A stretch of DNA of 12,754 bases from an uncultured Flavobacteriales bacterium (GTDB taxonomy: Bacteria; Bacteroidota; Bacteroidia; CAIKAF01), in NCBI GenBank assembly GCA_937925455.1, contig CALEWF010000045.1, positions 1-12,754 on the forward strand, read 5' to 3'. Of the stretch, positions 1-7,600 are shown one piece after another. A program made the translations under genes and the position numbers. Below the pieces are notes generated by a model. The model saw nothing but the letters and a program-made list of their open reading frames with translations. It did not search any database and was not told where the DNA came from. Numbering within the stretch: position 1 is the stretch's first letter; every line of letters begins with the position of its first letter.

Positions 1-70
1 CCTCTTGTTGAGAATACAAAAAGGGAATTTGTAATAAAATGAGGGCAAATAGCAAAAAAAATGTCTTCAT
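1..70 (-). CDS. N-terminal fragment of a secreted protein (signal peptide only)
   Basis: Reading leftwards from the ATG at 70-68, an open frame of 23 codons runs to the window edge with no stop. It encodes a short basic start (MKT), a hydrophobic core (FFLLFALILLQIPFLY) and a polar end (SQQE). This is a textbook Sec signal peptide for a Bacteroidota exported protein, with signal peptidase I cleavage probably after YSQ or just before it. Nothing of the mature protein is visible, so no function can be given. The gene is divergent from the mevalonate genes and the spacer between them holds a fold-back repeat. The evidence is the quality of the signal peptide alone. The fragment is too short for coding statistics, and a chance open frame remains possible. 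Confidence 0.6.
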   Translation of the reverse strand, partial: MKTFFLLFALILLQIPFLYSQQE

Positions 71-207
71 ATACAATAATAAATAATGGTAAATATACAA
101 ATAAAAATCCATCGCAACCCTTTTTGTTCATCAGAATCTCATTCGAAAGGTAGCACTATCTAAAGAATAAAACGTATCCCCTCTGTTAATAAATAATTAT
201 TTTAATA
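71..207. other. AT-rich divergent intergenic spacer, left part
   Basis: This stretch lies between the leftward secreted-protein start and fold-back repeat copy 1. It is strongly A+T rich and has stop codons in every frame I followed. It presumably holds the promoter of the leftward gene. I could not find a convincing Bacteroidota -33/-7 pair (TTG / TAnnTTTG) at proper spacing, so no promoter is called. Confidence 0.4.
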
Positions 208-416
208 ATAAGGCTGCTTAAAGCGGCTGTTCGCTGCAAGTCCTCGGGGCTCAGCCACACATTGCATCGGGGTAGCGGTGTCTTCGTGCCCTCAGCCCCG
301 CTACCCCTTGCACTGTGGGCTTCGCCCCTGCGGGCTTTCCACTTCCATCCGCAGCAGACGGTACAGCGGGTGAATATGCCCCTACAAGGCCCAGAAACAC
401 GCGATTGCCCTCCCAT
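208..416. repeat. GC-rich fold-back dispersed repeat, copy 1
   Basis: This GC-rich island in AT-rich DNA recurs at 10847-11190. Positions 212-357 align without gaps to 10851-10996 with 11 mismatches in 146 (about 92%). The tail 358-416 aligns more loosely to 11134-11190. It folds into a small hairpin (213-219 with 221-227) and a long one. In the long hairpin 246-250 (GGGGC) pairs with 324-328 (GCCCC), 258-266 with 309-317 (one mismatch), and 269-278 (GGGGTAGCGG) with 298-307. Short open frames cross it on both strands, but none resembles a known protein. The sequence looks like a non-coding, non-autonomous interspersed element of the REP/MITE kind. I cannot assign it to a named family. Confidence 0.75.
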
Positions 417-504
417 GAAAAATATTTATTTAACATAAACTCTTTGCCACAGATTTTTTTAGCCATATTTTTTAGTTTGAAGAAAAATTGCACGGTTTTT
501 GATA

Positions 505-1602
505 ATGTATGGACGCATGAACTTACAAACTATTGAACCAGTTTTAATTTTTAAAGATTCACAGGTACCCACCGGTGTTGTGGGCTGGGAAAGCCCGTCA
601 AATATTGCATTGGTTAAATACTGGGGTAAAAAAGATGTGCAGATTCCCTGTAATCCATCCATTAGTTTTACGCTTAGCAAATCGGTGTCAAGAACCAAGG
701 TTTCCTATCGGCCGAGTGAGAGTGGCTGCTATGAAATTGAATTTTATTTAGATGGAGTTAGAACGGAAAAATTTGAAGAAAAAATCCACACATTTTTCCG
801 CACCATTCTTCCGCTTTGCCCTTTTATTGACCAGTTGCACTTTCGTATTGAATCGTTTAATACCTTTCCGCATTCCGCTGGCATTGCTTCTTCGGCTTCC
901 GGGATGAGTGCTCTGGCATTGTGTATTGCAGATATTGAGCGGAAGCATTTAAAAAAATTATCATCAAACGAGGTATTTTTTCAAAAAGCTTCGTTGTTGG
1001 CAAGGTTAGGATCGGGTAGTGCTTGTCGCTCGGTATATGGTGGTTTGGTAATTTGGGGAGAAGTGGAGGGAATGCCTGAAACTTCTAATGAATACGGTGT
1101 AAAACTGGATGAACCGGTACATGAAGTATTCAAATCTTACAAAGATTCCATACTGATAGTAGATGCGGCGGAGAAAAAAGTTTCCAGCAGGGCAGGCCAC
1201 GGCCTGATGAATAACAACCCATTCTCAGCCGAACGTTTTGCCCAAGCCGGCCGAAATATTCAAGTCTTAATTTCAGCCATTCGAACGGGCGATTTGGATA
1301 CTTTCATTAAACTTACTGAATTGGAGGCGCTTACCTTGCATGCCATGATGATGACCAGCGACCCCTATTTTCTCTTAATGCGTCCCAATACATTGAGTAT
1401 CATTGAAAAAATTTTTGATTTCAGAAAACAAACAGGCCTGCCTGTATGTTTTACATTAGATGCCGGACCCAATGTGCATTTGTTATACCCACAGCGTCAT
1501 GAGCAGGAAATAAAATCTTTCATCACAAATGATTTAGCTGTACATTTGCACAACGGGTTCTACATTGATGACGAAGTAGGCAAAGGTCCAACTATGATTT
1601 AA
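505..1602 (+). CDS. mvaD: Diphosphomevalonate decarboxylase
   Basis: This cytoplasmic GHMP-superfamily enzyme converts mevalonate 5-diphosphate plus ATP to isopentenyl diphosphate, CO2, ADP and phosphate, the last step of the mevalonate pathway. Family signatures, numbered from the ATG at 505, are: SPSNIALVKYWGK at 30-42; the phosphate-binding loop SAGIASSASG at 124-133; RLGSGSACRS at 167-176, with the substrate-binding arginine at 175; HAMMMTS at 279-285; and DAGPN at 319-323, with the catalytic aspartate D319. The length of 365 residues is normal. An in-frame TTG lies at 499, but the ATG at 505 or the ATG at 517 is more likely, since the conserved domain begins only near residue 28. There is no Shine-Dalgarno sequence. 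The gene is 12 bp upstream of the mevalonate kinase-like gene and is probably cotranscribed with it. Function is sure; the exact start is not. Confidence 0.95.
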   Translation: MYGRMNLQTIEPVLIFKDSQVPTGVVGWESPSNIALVKYWGKKDVQIPCNPSISFTLSKSVSRTKVSYRPSESGCYEIEFYLDGVRTEKFEEKIHTFFRTILPLCPFIDQLHFRIESFNTFPHSAGIASSASGMSALALCIADIERKHLKKLSSNEVFFQKASLLARLGSGSACRSVYGGLVIWGEVEGMPETSNEYGVKLDEPVHEVFKSYKDSILIVDAAEKKVSSRAGHGLMNNNPFSAERFAQAGRNIQVLISAIRTGDLDTFIKLTELEALTLHAMMMTSDPYFLLMRPNTLSIIEKIFDFRKQTGLPVCFTLDAGPNVHLLYPQRHEQEIKSFITNDLAVHLHNGFYIDDEVGKGPTMI

Positions 1603-1614
1603 ACACCAAGCCAT

Positions 1615-2565
1615 ATGACCCAGATAGAAAAAAAATTCAATTCCAAAATTTTACTCTTTGGTGAGTATAGCATCATTCATAATTCGATGGGGTTGAGCAT
1701 TCCGTATGAGGCTTTTGAAGGTAAATTAACATTTACACCCGAAAAACTTCAGGGTGAAGATGTGCAAAAGTCGAATGAAAGTCTTCGTCGTTATGCTGCT
1801 TACTTACGTGAACTAATGGAGTCAGGTAAGTTGAAATTTACTTGTGATATTGACCGTTTTGAAGAAGATATTGCTAATGGAATTGTTTTTGACAGTACTA
1901 TACCGCAGGGTTACGGTGTAGGAAGTTCCGGAGCTTTGGTAGCAGCTATCTACGACCGCTATGCGTTGGATAAAATACCCAACGATAAAAAAATATCCGG
2001 GCAGTTTATTGTGCGATTGAAAGAGATTTTTTCTCAAATGGAAAGTTACTTTCACGGAAAAAGTTCGGGTATGGATCCGCTGATTTGCTATATGAATCAT
2101 CCCATGCTCATTCAAAGCAAAGATGATATTGACCCGGTGGGAATCCCTTCGCCCAATGATGTAGGAAAAGGGGCTATTTTCCTAATAAATACTGGCGAAG
2201 TAGGAGAAACCCAACCGTTGGTAAACCTGTTTTTGGATAAGTGCAAGGAAGAAGGGTTTGTTCAGGTAATCAAGAATGAATTGATTCCTTTCAATAATAA
2301 TTGTATTAAAGCTTTTCTTAAAGGGGAAGTAAAAGAATTATTCTCTAACTTGAAAGATTTATCCGCCTTCTTGCTAAGTAATTTATCACCGATGATTCCA
2401 CGTCGTTTTCGTGGTATATGGAAGCGAGGGTTGGAAACCGAAGCCTATTACTTGAAATTGTGTGGCTCTGGTGGTGGGGGATACATTCTTGGATTTACCG
2501 AAGATTTTGAACGAGCCAAGGAGGAATTAAAAGGCCATGAATTGCAAGTAATTCATCGGTTTTAA
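1615..2565 (+). CDS. Mevalonate kinase-like GHMP kinase
   Basis: This 316-residue GHMP kinase probably phosphorylates mevalonate with ATP in the mevalonate pathway. Visible motifs are the N-terminal SKILLFGEY at 10-18 (where classical mevalonate kinases have GEH), the ATP loop PQGYGVGSSGALVA at 97-110, HGKSSGMDP at 147-155 with D154 in the place of the catalytic aspartate, and the C-terminal glycine-rich CGSGGGGY at 283-290. It starts 12 bp after the decarboxylase stop, which supports one transcript and one pathway. The spacing of motifs and the short length fit mevalonate kinase better than phosphomevalonate kinase. GHMP kinases are hard to separate by eye, so the exact substrate is inferred from context. 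No phosphomevalonate kinase or HMG-CoA enzymes are in the window. Confidence 0.83.
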   Translation: MTQIEKKFNSKILLFGEYSIIHNSMGLSIPYEAFEGKLTFTPEKLQGEDVQKSNESLRRYAAYLRELMESGKLKFTCDIDRFEEDIANGIVFDSTIPQGYGVGSSGALVAAIYDRYALDKIPNDKKISGQFIVRLKEIFSQMESYFHGKSSGMDPLICYMNHPMLIQSKDDIDPVGIPSPNDVGKGAIFLINTGEVGETQPLVNLFLDKCKEEGFVQVIKNELIPFNNNCIKAFLKGEVKELFSNLKDLSAFLLSNLSPMIPRRFRGIWKRGLETEAYYLKLCGSGGGGYILGFTEDFERAKEELKGHELQVIHRF

Positions 2566-2566
2566 T

Positions 2567-2600
2567 GGGGAATAAGGTTTCTCCTATTAATCCCCCTTTC
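2567..2600 (+). terminator. Possible terminator after the mevalonate genes
   Basis: Two bases after the kinase stop codon an imperfect hairpin can form. GGGG (2567-2570) pairs with CCCC (2592-2595), AAT (2571-2573) with ATT (2586-2588), and AGG (2575-2577) with CCT (2583-2585). The loop is TTTCT and there are small bulges. A short CTTTC follows rather than a full T-run. The position is right for a terminator but the T-tract is weak. Confidence 0.35.
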
Positions 2601-2973
2601 AAGTTATTACGTCTTTGGTATTCCGAGTTTCTCCTGCGAGTTTGGTTCATCGTCAGCTGACGGATGAACAATAACTCATATCTGCGTGCTTAGAGGTTAC
2701 GAATGATTTGTAACCAGTTGCTTAGCTCGATTTGTACACTAGGTTATTCCGACACAAATGCCTGAATAGAGCCACCACAAAGTTACCCAACCTTTACGCT
2801 ATGTCAGTGAACAATTCTAACACGCTACCTGTTTTTGGAAATAGTGCAACCTGAAAGTTATTTACGCAAATATATTGTGCTTAAAGCACGCAGCGGCATT
2901 GTGTGTTGGACTGGATTTTTATCCGTCTGTGGGTAATTGAAAAATTTAATAGATATTTGTAAAAAATGAAATT
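2601..2973. other. Structured non-coding spacer, unidentified
   Basis: This part of the 408-bp gap contains no open frame of note, but it is less AT-rich than typical spacers here and full of inverted repeats. The best is 2645-2669, a near-perfect palindrome centred on CAGCTG. It has a 7-bp arm, one bulged G at 2662, a 3-bp inner stem and loop AGCT, and is extended outward by GAGTT (2638-2642) with AACTC (2673-2677). Others are GGTTAC (2695-2700) with GTAACC (2710-2715), GTGCTT (2877-2882) with AAGCAC (2884-2889), and GAC/GGAT with ATCC/GTC at 2909-2927 around TTTT. It could be a small RNA gene on either strand, a decayed or non-autonomous repeat element, or a long leader for the downstream trio. 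I could not match it to tmRNA, RNase P RNA, SRP RNA or any riboswitch I know. Confidence 0.4.
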
Positions 2974-3426
2974 ATGAGTTTGGAAGCAAGAATTAACGAG
3001 GATATAAAAAAGGCGATGCTTGCCAAAGATACTGCCCGGTTGAATGCATTGCGTGCCATAAAATCAGCCATTCTGCTAGCTAAAACTGAAAAAGGCGGGA
3101 ATGATGCTTTAAGTGCAGAGGCAGAAATTCAGTTGCTTCAGCGGCTGGTAAAGCAGCGTCGTGATTCGTATGAGATCTATACGCAGCAAAACAGGGCAGA
3201 TTTGGCTGCTGAGGAAAAAATTCAGATGGATGTTATTTCAGAATACTTGCCGGCACAATTGAATGATGATGAGTTGGAAAATAAACTAAAGGAGATTATT
3301 TCGCAGGTAGGGGCCTCCGGCCCGCAAGACATGGGTAAAGTAATGGGGGTGGCCAGTAAAGCATTAGCCGGTCAAGCGGAAGGAAAGCGTATTTCTGAAA
3401 CTGTTAAAAAATTATTGGCTTCTTAA
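2974..3426 (+). CDS. GatB/YqeY domain protein (YqeY family)
   Basis: This 150-residue cytoplasmic protein is a full-length stand-alone YqeY. The fold is the tRNA-binding tail domain of the GatB subunit of aspartyl/glutamyl-tRNA amidotransferase, here without the catalytic part. Characteristic stretches are RLNALRAIKSAI at 22-33, LVKQRRDSYEIY at 58-69, EYLPAQL at 90-96, DMGKVMG at 119-125 and GKRISETVKKLL at 137-148. The precise role of stand-alone YqeY is not settled; a tRNA-related accessory function is assumed from the fold. It is the first gene of a packed trio. The ATG of the next gene follows its TAA with no spacing, so the two are almost surely translated from one message. The long structured spacer upstream may carry its promoter. 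Confidence 0.93.
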   Translation: MSLEARINEDIKKAMLAKDTARLNALRAIKSAILLAKTEKGGNDALSAEAEIQLLQRLVKQRRDSYEIYTQQNRADLAAEEKIQMDVISEYLPAQLNDDELENKLKEIISQVGASGPQDMGKVMGVASKALAGQAEGKRISETVKKLLAS

Positions 3427-3939
3427 ATGGATGATACCATTATAAATAAAGTAGCTCAAAGTGGTTTGATTACACTGGATTTGGAGGAATTCAAACCTGC
3501 ATCCGGCGAGGTAGTAGGAGTGGATTTGACAGATTTTCTTTTTCAACGATTAATATTGAAAGAAAAAGAATTTAGGGAGCAGATAAAAAGTACAAAATGG
3601 GAATTATATGCAGGAAAAAATGTAGCGATATTTTGTTCCGAAGATGTTGTAGTGCCCCTTTGGGCGTATATGTTAATTACATCTGCCCTTCAGCCATTTG
3701 CCCATCGCACAGAAGCTATGCGACCTGAGGAGTTACTGTGTTTATTATGGAAAGAAAATCTAGAGAAAGGTATTAAAAAGTTACAATTTGAAAATCAACG
3801 GGTTATAATTAAAGGGTGTGGAGACGAGCAAATTCCCGAAGCCATTTATGTTACAGCAACTAACCTGTTGGTACCTCGAGTTAAAAGTCTTATGTATGGT
3901 GAACCCTGCTCTACGGTTCCGGTTTTTAAAAAAAATTGA
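3427..3939 (+). CDS. DUF2480 family protein
   Basis: This 170-residue soluble protein has no signal peptide and belongs to the uncharacterised family DUF2480, which I know only from Bacteroidota. Conserved-looking stretches are SGLITLDLE at 12-20, LFQRLILKEKEFR at 38-50, VVVPLWAYM at 74-82, KGCGDEQIPEAIYV at 129-142 and a C-terminal SLMYGEPCSTVPVFK at 154-168. The cysteines at 70, 131 and 161 and the GEPCSTVP tail are candidate functional residues. The gene starts directly on the stop of the YqeY gene (TAAATG) and ends 1 bp before the ATG of the heme lipoprotein. Function is unknown. The context suggests a housekeeping role linked in expression to its neighbours, but nothing in the sequence indicates a reaction. 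Confidence 0.88.
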   Translation: MDDTIINKVAQSGLITLDLEEFKPASGEVVGVDLTDFLFQRLILKEKEFREQIKSTKWELYAGKNVAIFCSEDVVVPLWAYMLITSALQPFAHRTEAMRPEELLCLLWKENLEKGIKKLQFENQRVIIKGCGDEQIPEAIYVTATNLLVPRVKSLMYGEPCSTVPVFKKN

Positions 3940-3940
3940 A

Positions 3941-4552
3941 ATGAAAACATCAAGATTGATAATTCTAGGGTTACTAGGAGGACTAACACTTACCATGGCA
4001 ACTAGTTTTTCTTCCTGTGGCAAAAAAACTAAATCAGAGGTAGATATCTTGCCCGATTCGGTGTATTTGCAACGAGGGGATAGTATATCTGCTGCTACCT
4101 TTGATACATTGAGCAAAACCCTTCGTTATATCATGCAAACAGCTGGTCCCGACAGTGCCATTAGATTTTGTAACGTACAGGCTTATCCCATTACGAAAAT
4201 TTACCAAAGCCATGGAATTCATGTGAAAAGAACCGCTGCCAAATTTCGTAATCCAGCCAACGAACCTGATTTATTAGAAAACCAATTGCTTAATGAATTT
4301 AAAGACCAGCATCAAGCTGGTAAAGAATTGAAACCAATCATTCGTAGGGATAACAACGGGGGGGTGCATTATTTTAAACCTATTTTACTTCAAGGGATGT
4401 GTGTTACTTGTCATGGAGATCCAGCAATAGATATTCCTGATTTGGTAAAAAATGTGCTATCCGAATTGTATCCAAGCGATCAAGCTATTGGCTATCGTAT
4501 AGGCGACCTTCGTGGTTTGTGGCATATTCAATTTGACGCAGATTTAAGATAA
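3941..4552 (+). CDS. DUF3365 (Tll0287-like) c-type heme lipoprotein
   Basis: This 203-residue exported protein should carry one covalently bound heme. A basic start and hydrophobic stretch (6-22) lead to FSSC at 23-26, a lipobox-like site with C26 as the probable lipidated residue. After it comes GKK rather than an acidic surface-export signal, so a periplasm-facing membrane lipoprotein is most likely. The heme site is CVTCH at 154-158. The family motif FRNPANEP is at 102-109. C77 in AIRFCNVQA sits where, as I recall, the cyanobacterial Tll0287 protein has its cysteine axial ligand to the heme. The family is proposed to act in redox or sensing; the substrate is unknown. The in-frame extension upstream to 3818 overlaps the DUF2480 gene and would bury the signal peptide, so the ATG at 3941, 1 bp after that gene, is chosen. 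Confidence 0.88.
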   Translation: MKTSRLIILGLLGGLTLTMATSFSSCGKKTKSEVDILPDSVYLQRGDSISAATFDTLSKTLRYIMQTAGPDSAIRFCNVQAYPITKIYQSHGIHVKRTAAKFRNPANEPDLLENQLLNEFKDQHQAGKELKPIIRRDNNGGVHYFKPILLQGMCVTCHGDPAIDIPDLVKNVLSELYPSDQAIGYRIGDLRGLWHIQFDADLR

Positions 4553-4694
4553 AGAAGTCCATCAATATCTTTAAAATCTGTTTTGTGGAAAAAAATTTAT
4601 TTTGAATTGCCATTATTATGATGCAACTTTACGACCAACTTTTTCATCTAATCGAAACAAAAAATTTACTATTTTAGTATAAAAACCATTTTAA
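4553..4694. other. AT-rich spacer before the giant secreted protein
   Basis: These 142 bp are very A+T rich and non-coding. They presumably hold the promoter of the 3.9-kb gene. TACTATTTTAG just upstream of the start only loosely resembles the Bacteroidota -7 element (TAnnTTTG). I saw no strong terminator for the preceding trio. Confidence 0.35.
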
Positions 4695-7600
4695 ATGAAA
4701 AAAACTATTACATTTTCATTTGCCTTAGTTTTAATATTTGTTCTAAATTTATCAATCAGAGTATTTAGTCAACCAGCTCCCGGTTGTCCAAATGTAAATG
4801 CCGGTCCGGATGTTAACTTGGCGTGCGGGGGGTGTACCAATCTTACTGCCACGCCTTTTCATGTAGGTACAACCACAACATATAACGTTACTTCTATCCC
4901 TTATGCTCCTCCTTATCCCTTCAATGCAGGAACCACCATTTTTGTGGGACAGGATGATATATGGAGTAATATTATTTGGTTACCATTTAGTTTTTGTTTT
5001 TTTGGAAATGAATACACACAAATAGTAGTAGGGGCTAATGGATTAATTTCTTTTAATACAGCCTATGCTAATCAGTTTTGCCCCTGGAGTTATTCAGCTC
5101 CCGTGCCAAGTGCCAATCTTCCATTAAATTCAATTTTCGGTGCGTATCATGATATTGATCCTTCAGTATGTGGAAACATTCGATATGCCATTTTAGGGTC
5201 AGCTCCTTGCCGAACATTTGTAGTAAATTTTGACCAGGTTTGTCATTACGATTGTACAAATATTAAGACAACACAACAAATAGTGCTATATGAAACTACT
5301 AATGTGATAGAGGTCTATATTCAAAACAAGCCTACATGTAGTGGATGGAATAACGGAAATGCTGTGGTGGGAATACAGAATGCTACGGGTACCGTTGGAT
5401 TTGTTCCACCAGGATACAATACTGGACCTTGGTCGGTAAGTAATATGGGGTTTAGATTTACCCCCAATGGTGCTCCTGCTTATACTTTGGAGTGGTTGCA
5501 GGGCTCAACGGTTATTGCCACCAATCAACAAACTATAAATGTATGCCCAGGGAGTAGTACTATGTACACGGCACGTGTAACATATAATACATGTAACGTG
5601 GCAAGTTCAGTGGTGGTAACCGATGATGTATGGGTAAATATTACTGGGTTGCAAACCGGAGCAAATAGTAATAGTCCATTATGTGAAGGACAAACTTTGA
5701 ATCTTACTTCTCAGGGAGGTTACGTGTCGTATCAGTGGTCCGGACCTAACGGTTTTACTTCCAATCAACAAAACCCAAGTATATCAAATGTAACGGCAGC
5801 AAATGCCGGAGTATATACCGTTACTGTAAATGACGGTACGGGTACTTGCTCTTCTACCATAACCGTAGTAATAAATCCGAATCAAGATCCAACTATAACT
5901 CCAGCTGGCCCATTCTGCAGTAATGGACCTGTGGTAAGTTTAGTGGCTGCTTCTACCGGAGGTACCTGGAGTGCTAGCTGTGGAGCTTGCATTAATGCTA
6001 CTACCGGAGCATTTAATCCAGCTATGGCTGGCGTTGGCAATCATACTATTACCTATACTATAGCCGGAGCATGTGGAGGCACAGATACTGAAGTAATCAG
6101 TGTAATTGATTGTAACTGTATAATAGATAACATGCAGATAAATGTGGATGTATGTAATCCATCTACTGGTTCGTATTCTACAACCGGTTCATTAACATTT
6201 GTAAATCCACCTGCCACAGGCCAATTGATTATACAAGACTGCAATGGGATTCAGCAAACATTCAATGCTCCTTTCAGCAGTCCGGTTAACTTTACATTGA
6301 ATGGTCAAACCCCAAATGGAGCGGCGTGTTCAATTACGGCTTCGTTTACCGATATACCTGGATGCATGCAGGTAATAAATTATACAGCTCCAACTTGCCC
6401 ATGCAACATGGATTCGTTGGGGGTAACCTTAAATCCCTGCGATGTAGCAACATCTACTTACGAAATTTCCGGCACCTTAGTATTTACCTCTCCACCCAGC
6501 AGTGGTCAATTAATTATAGAAGATTGTTATGGCAATCAGGTTACGTTCAATGCCCCTTTCACCAGTCCGGTAAATTTCAGCTTCCCCAACACCCCGGCTG
6601 ACGGTACTCCTTGTAGTGTGAATGCTTATTTTACTGATAATACTAATTGTGCCAACAGCATTAACTTTACTAATCCTGATTGTAACTGCCCGGCTAACAT
6701 TGGAAACTATACGGCTAACTTGGTGGGTAATGGTCAAAATAATTATGTGTTATGCTACGGAGATCAAATTGTAATAACTTTATCGGGAGGATATGTACCC
6801 CCTGCCGATGAAGGACCTATTGGAGGTTTTAATTATGATCCGGGCATTGCCTGGCTGATATACAGCTGTCCGCCCACACCCAATACCGAGCCCTTGAATG
6901 ACCCATGCTTTGTTGGCGTGTATAATACTACCGGCAATGGAAACCTAACAGATAGTAACGACTTAGCAGTTATAAATGCTTTTCCTCCCGGTACGTTTAC
7001 CAACAATACGGTGTACTTTGTGCCAATTACGATGTACAACTTTCCAAACTTAGTGTATAATGTTGATTGCTGGAAATTAGGAACGCCCATAGCTGTAACT
7101 TATTTGCCAAATATCACCTACAATGTAACGGAAGATTGTGTAACAGGGCAAGTAACTGTAACTATCAGTGGAGGGTATCCGGCAGTATTTGGAACGAATT
7201 TCACGGCATCCAACTTAACGCCACCTAGTGCAAGTTTTGTAAATCAAACAGCAACTAATGGTGGAAATATAGTAATAGGAGGATTGAACACCGGAGACGC
7301 TTATTCATTTACAATAGACGACGGTAACGGATGTTTGACCAACATCAGTGGAACATTTACCGGAACAACTCCTATAACAGTAAATCCGCAACCCAATGTG
7401 TGTGTAGATGCTGGCATTGTAACCTTTACAACATCAGCTAGTGGCGGAACGTGGAGTGCCAGTTGTGGCGGCTGTATCAACGCCACCACTGGAGAATTTA
7501 ATCCAGCTATTGCAGGCATCGGGAATCATACGATAACATATACCGTAGGTGGAATTTGCGGTGGTTCTGGTACACAAACCATTACTGTAAATCCTTTGCC

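Noticed and set aside
443..479. Bacteroidota-type promoter (TTTG ... TAGTTTG) before the decarboxylase gene
   Set aside because: The -7 element is one base short of TAnnTTTG and the spacing to the TTTG at 443-446 is too long.
499..504. TTG start for the diphosphomevalonate decarboxylase
   Set aside because: An ATG two codons later (505) and another at 517 are better starts, and the conserved domain begins well after both.
186..536. Three overlapping short open frames on both strands across repeat copy 1
   Set aside because: They arise because the GC-rich fold-back has few stop codons. They show no known domain, and the differences between the two element copies track base pairing rather than codons.
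2784..2912. Integron attC-like site (ACCCAAC ... GTTGGAC)
   Set aside because: The two boxes pair at only 5 of 7 positions and the DNA between them is not an imperfect palindrome. TTTACGC recurs there as a direct rather than an inverted repeat.
2566..2973. tmRNA on the minus strand
   Set aside because: A stretch reading GETR... looks like a tag start, but it does not end in a hydrophobic LAA-type tail, and no tRNA-like ends or CCA-adjacent T-arm were found.
3818..3940. 41-residue N-terminal extension of the heme lipoprotein
   Set aside because: It overlaps the end of the DUF2480 gene and would bury a good lipoprotein signal peptide that begins at 3941.
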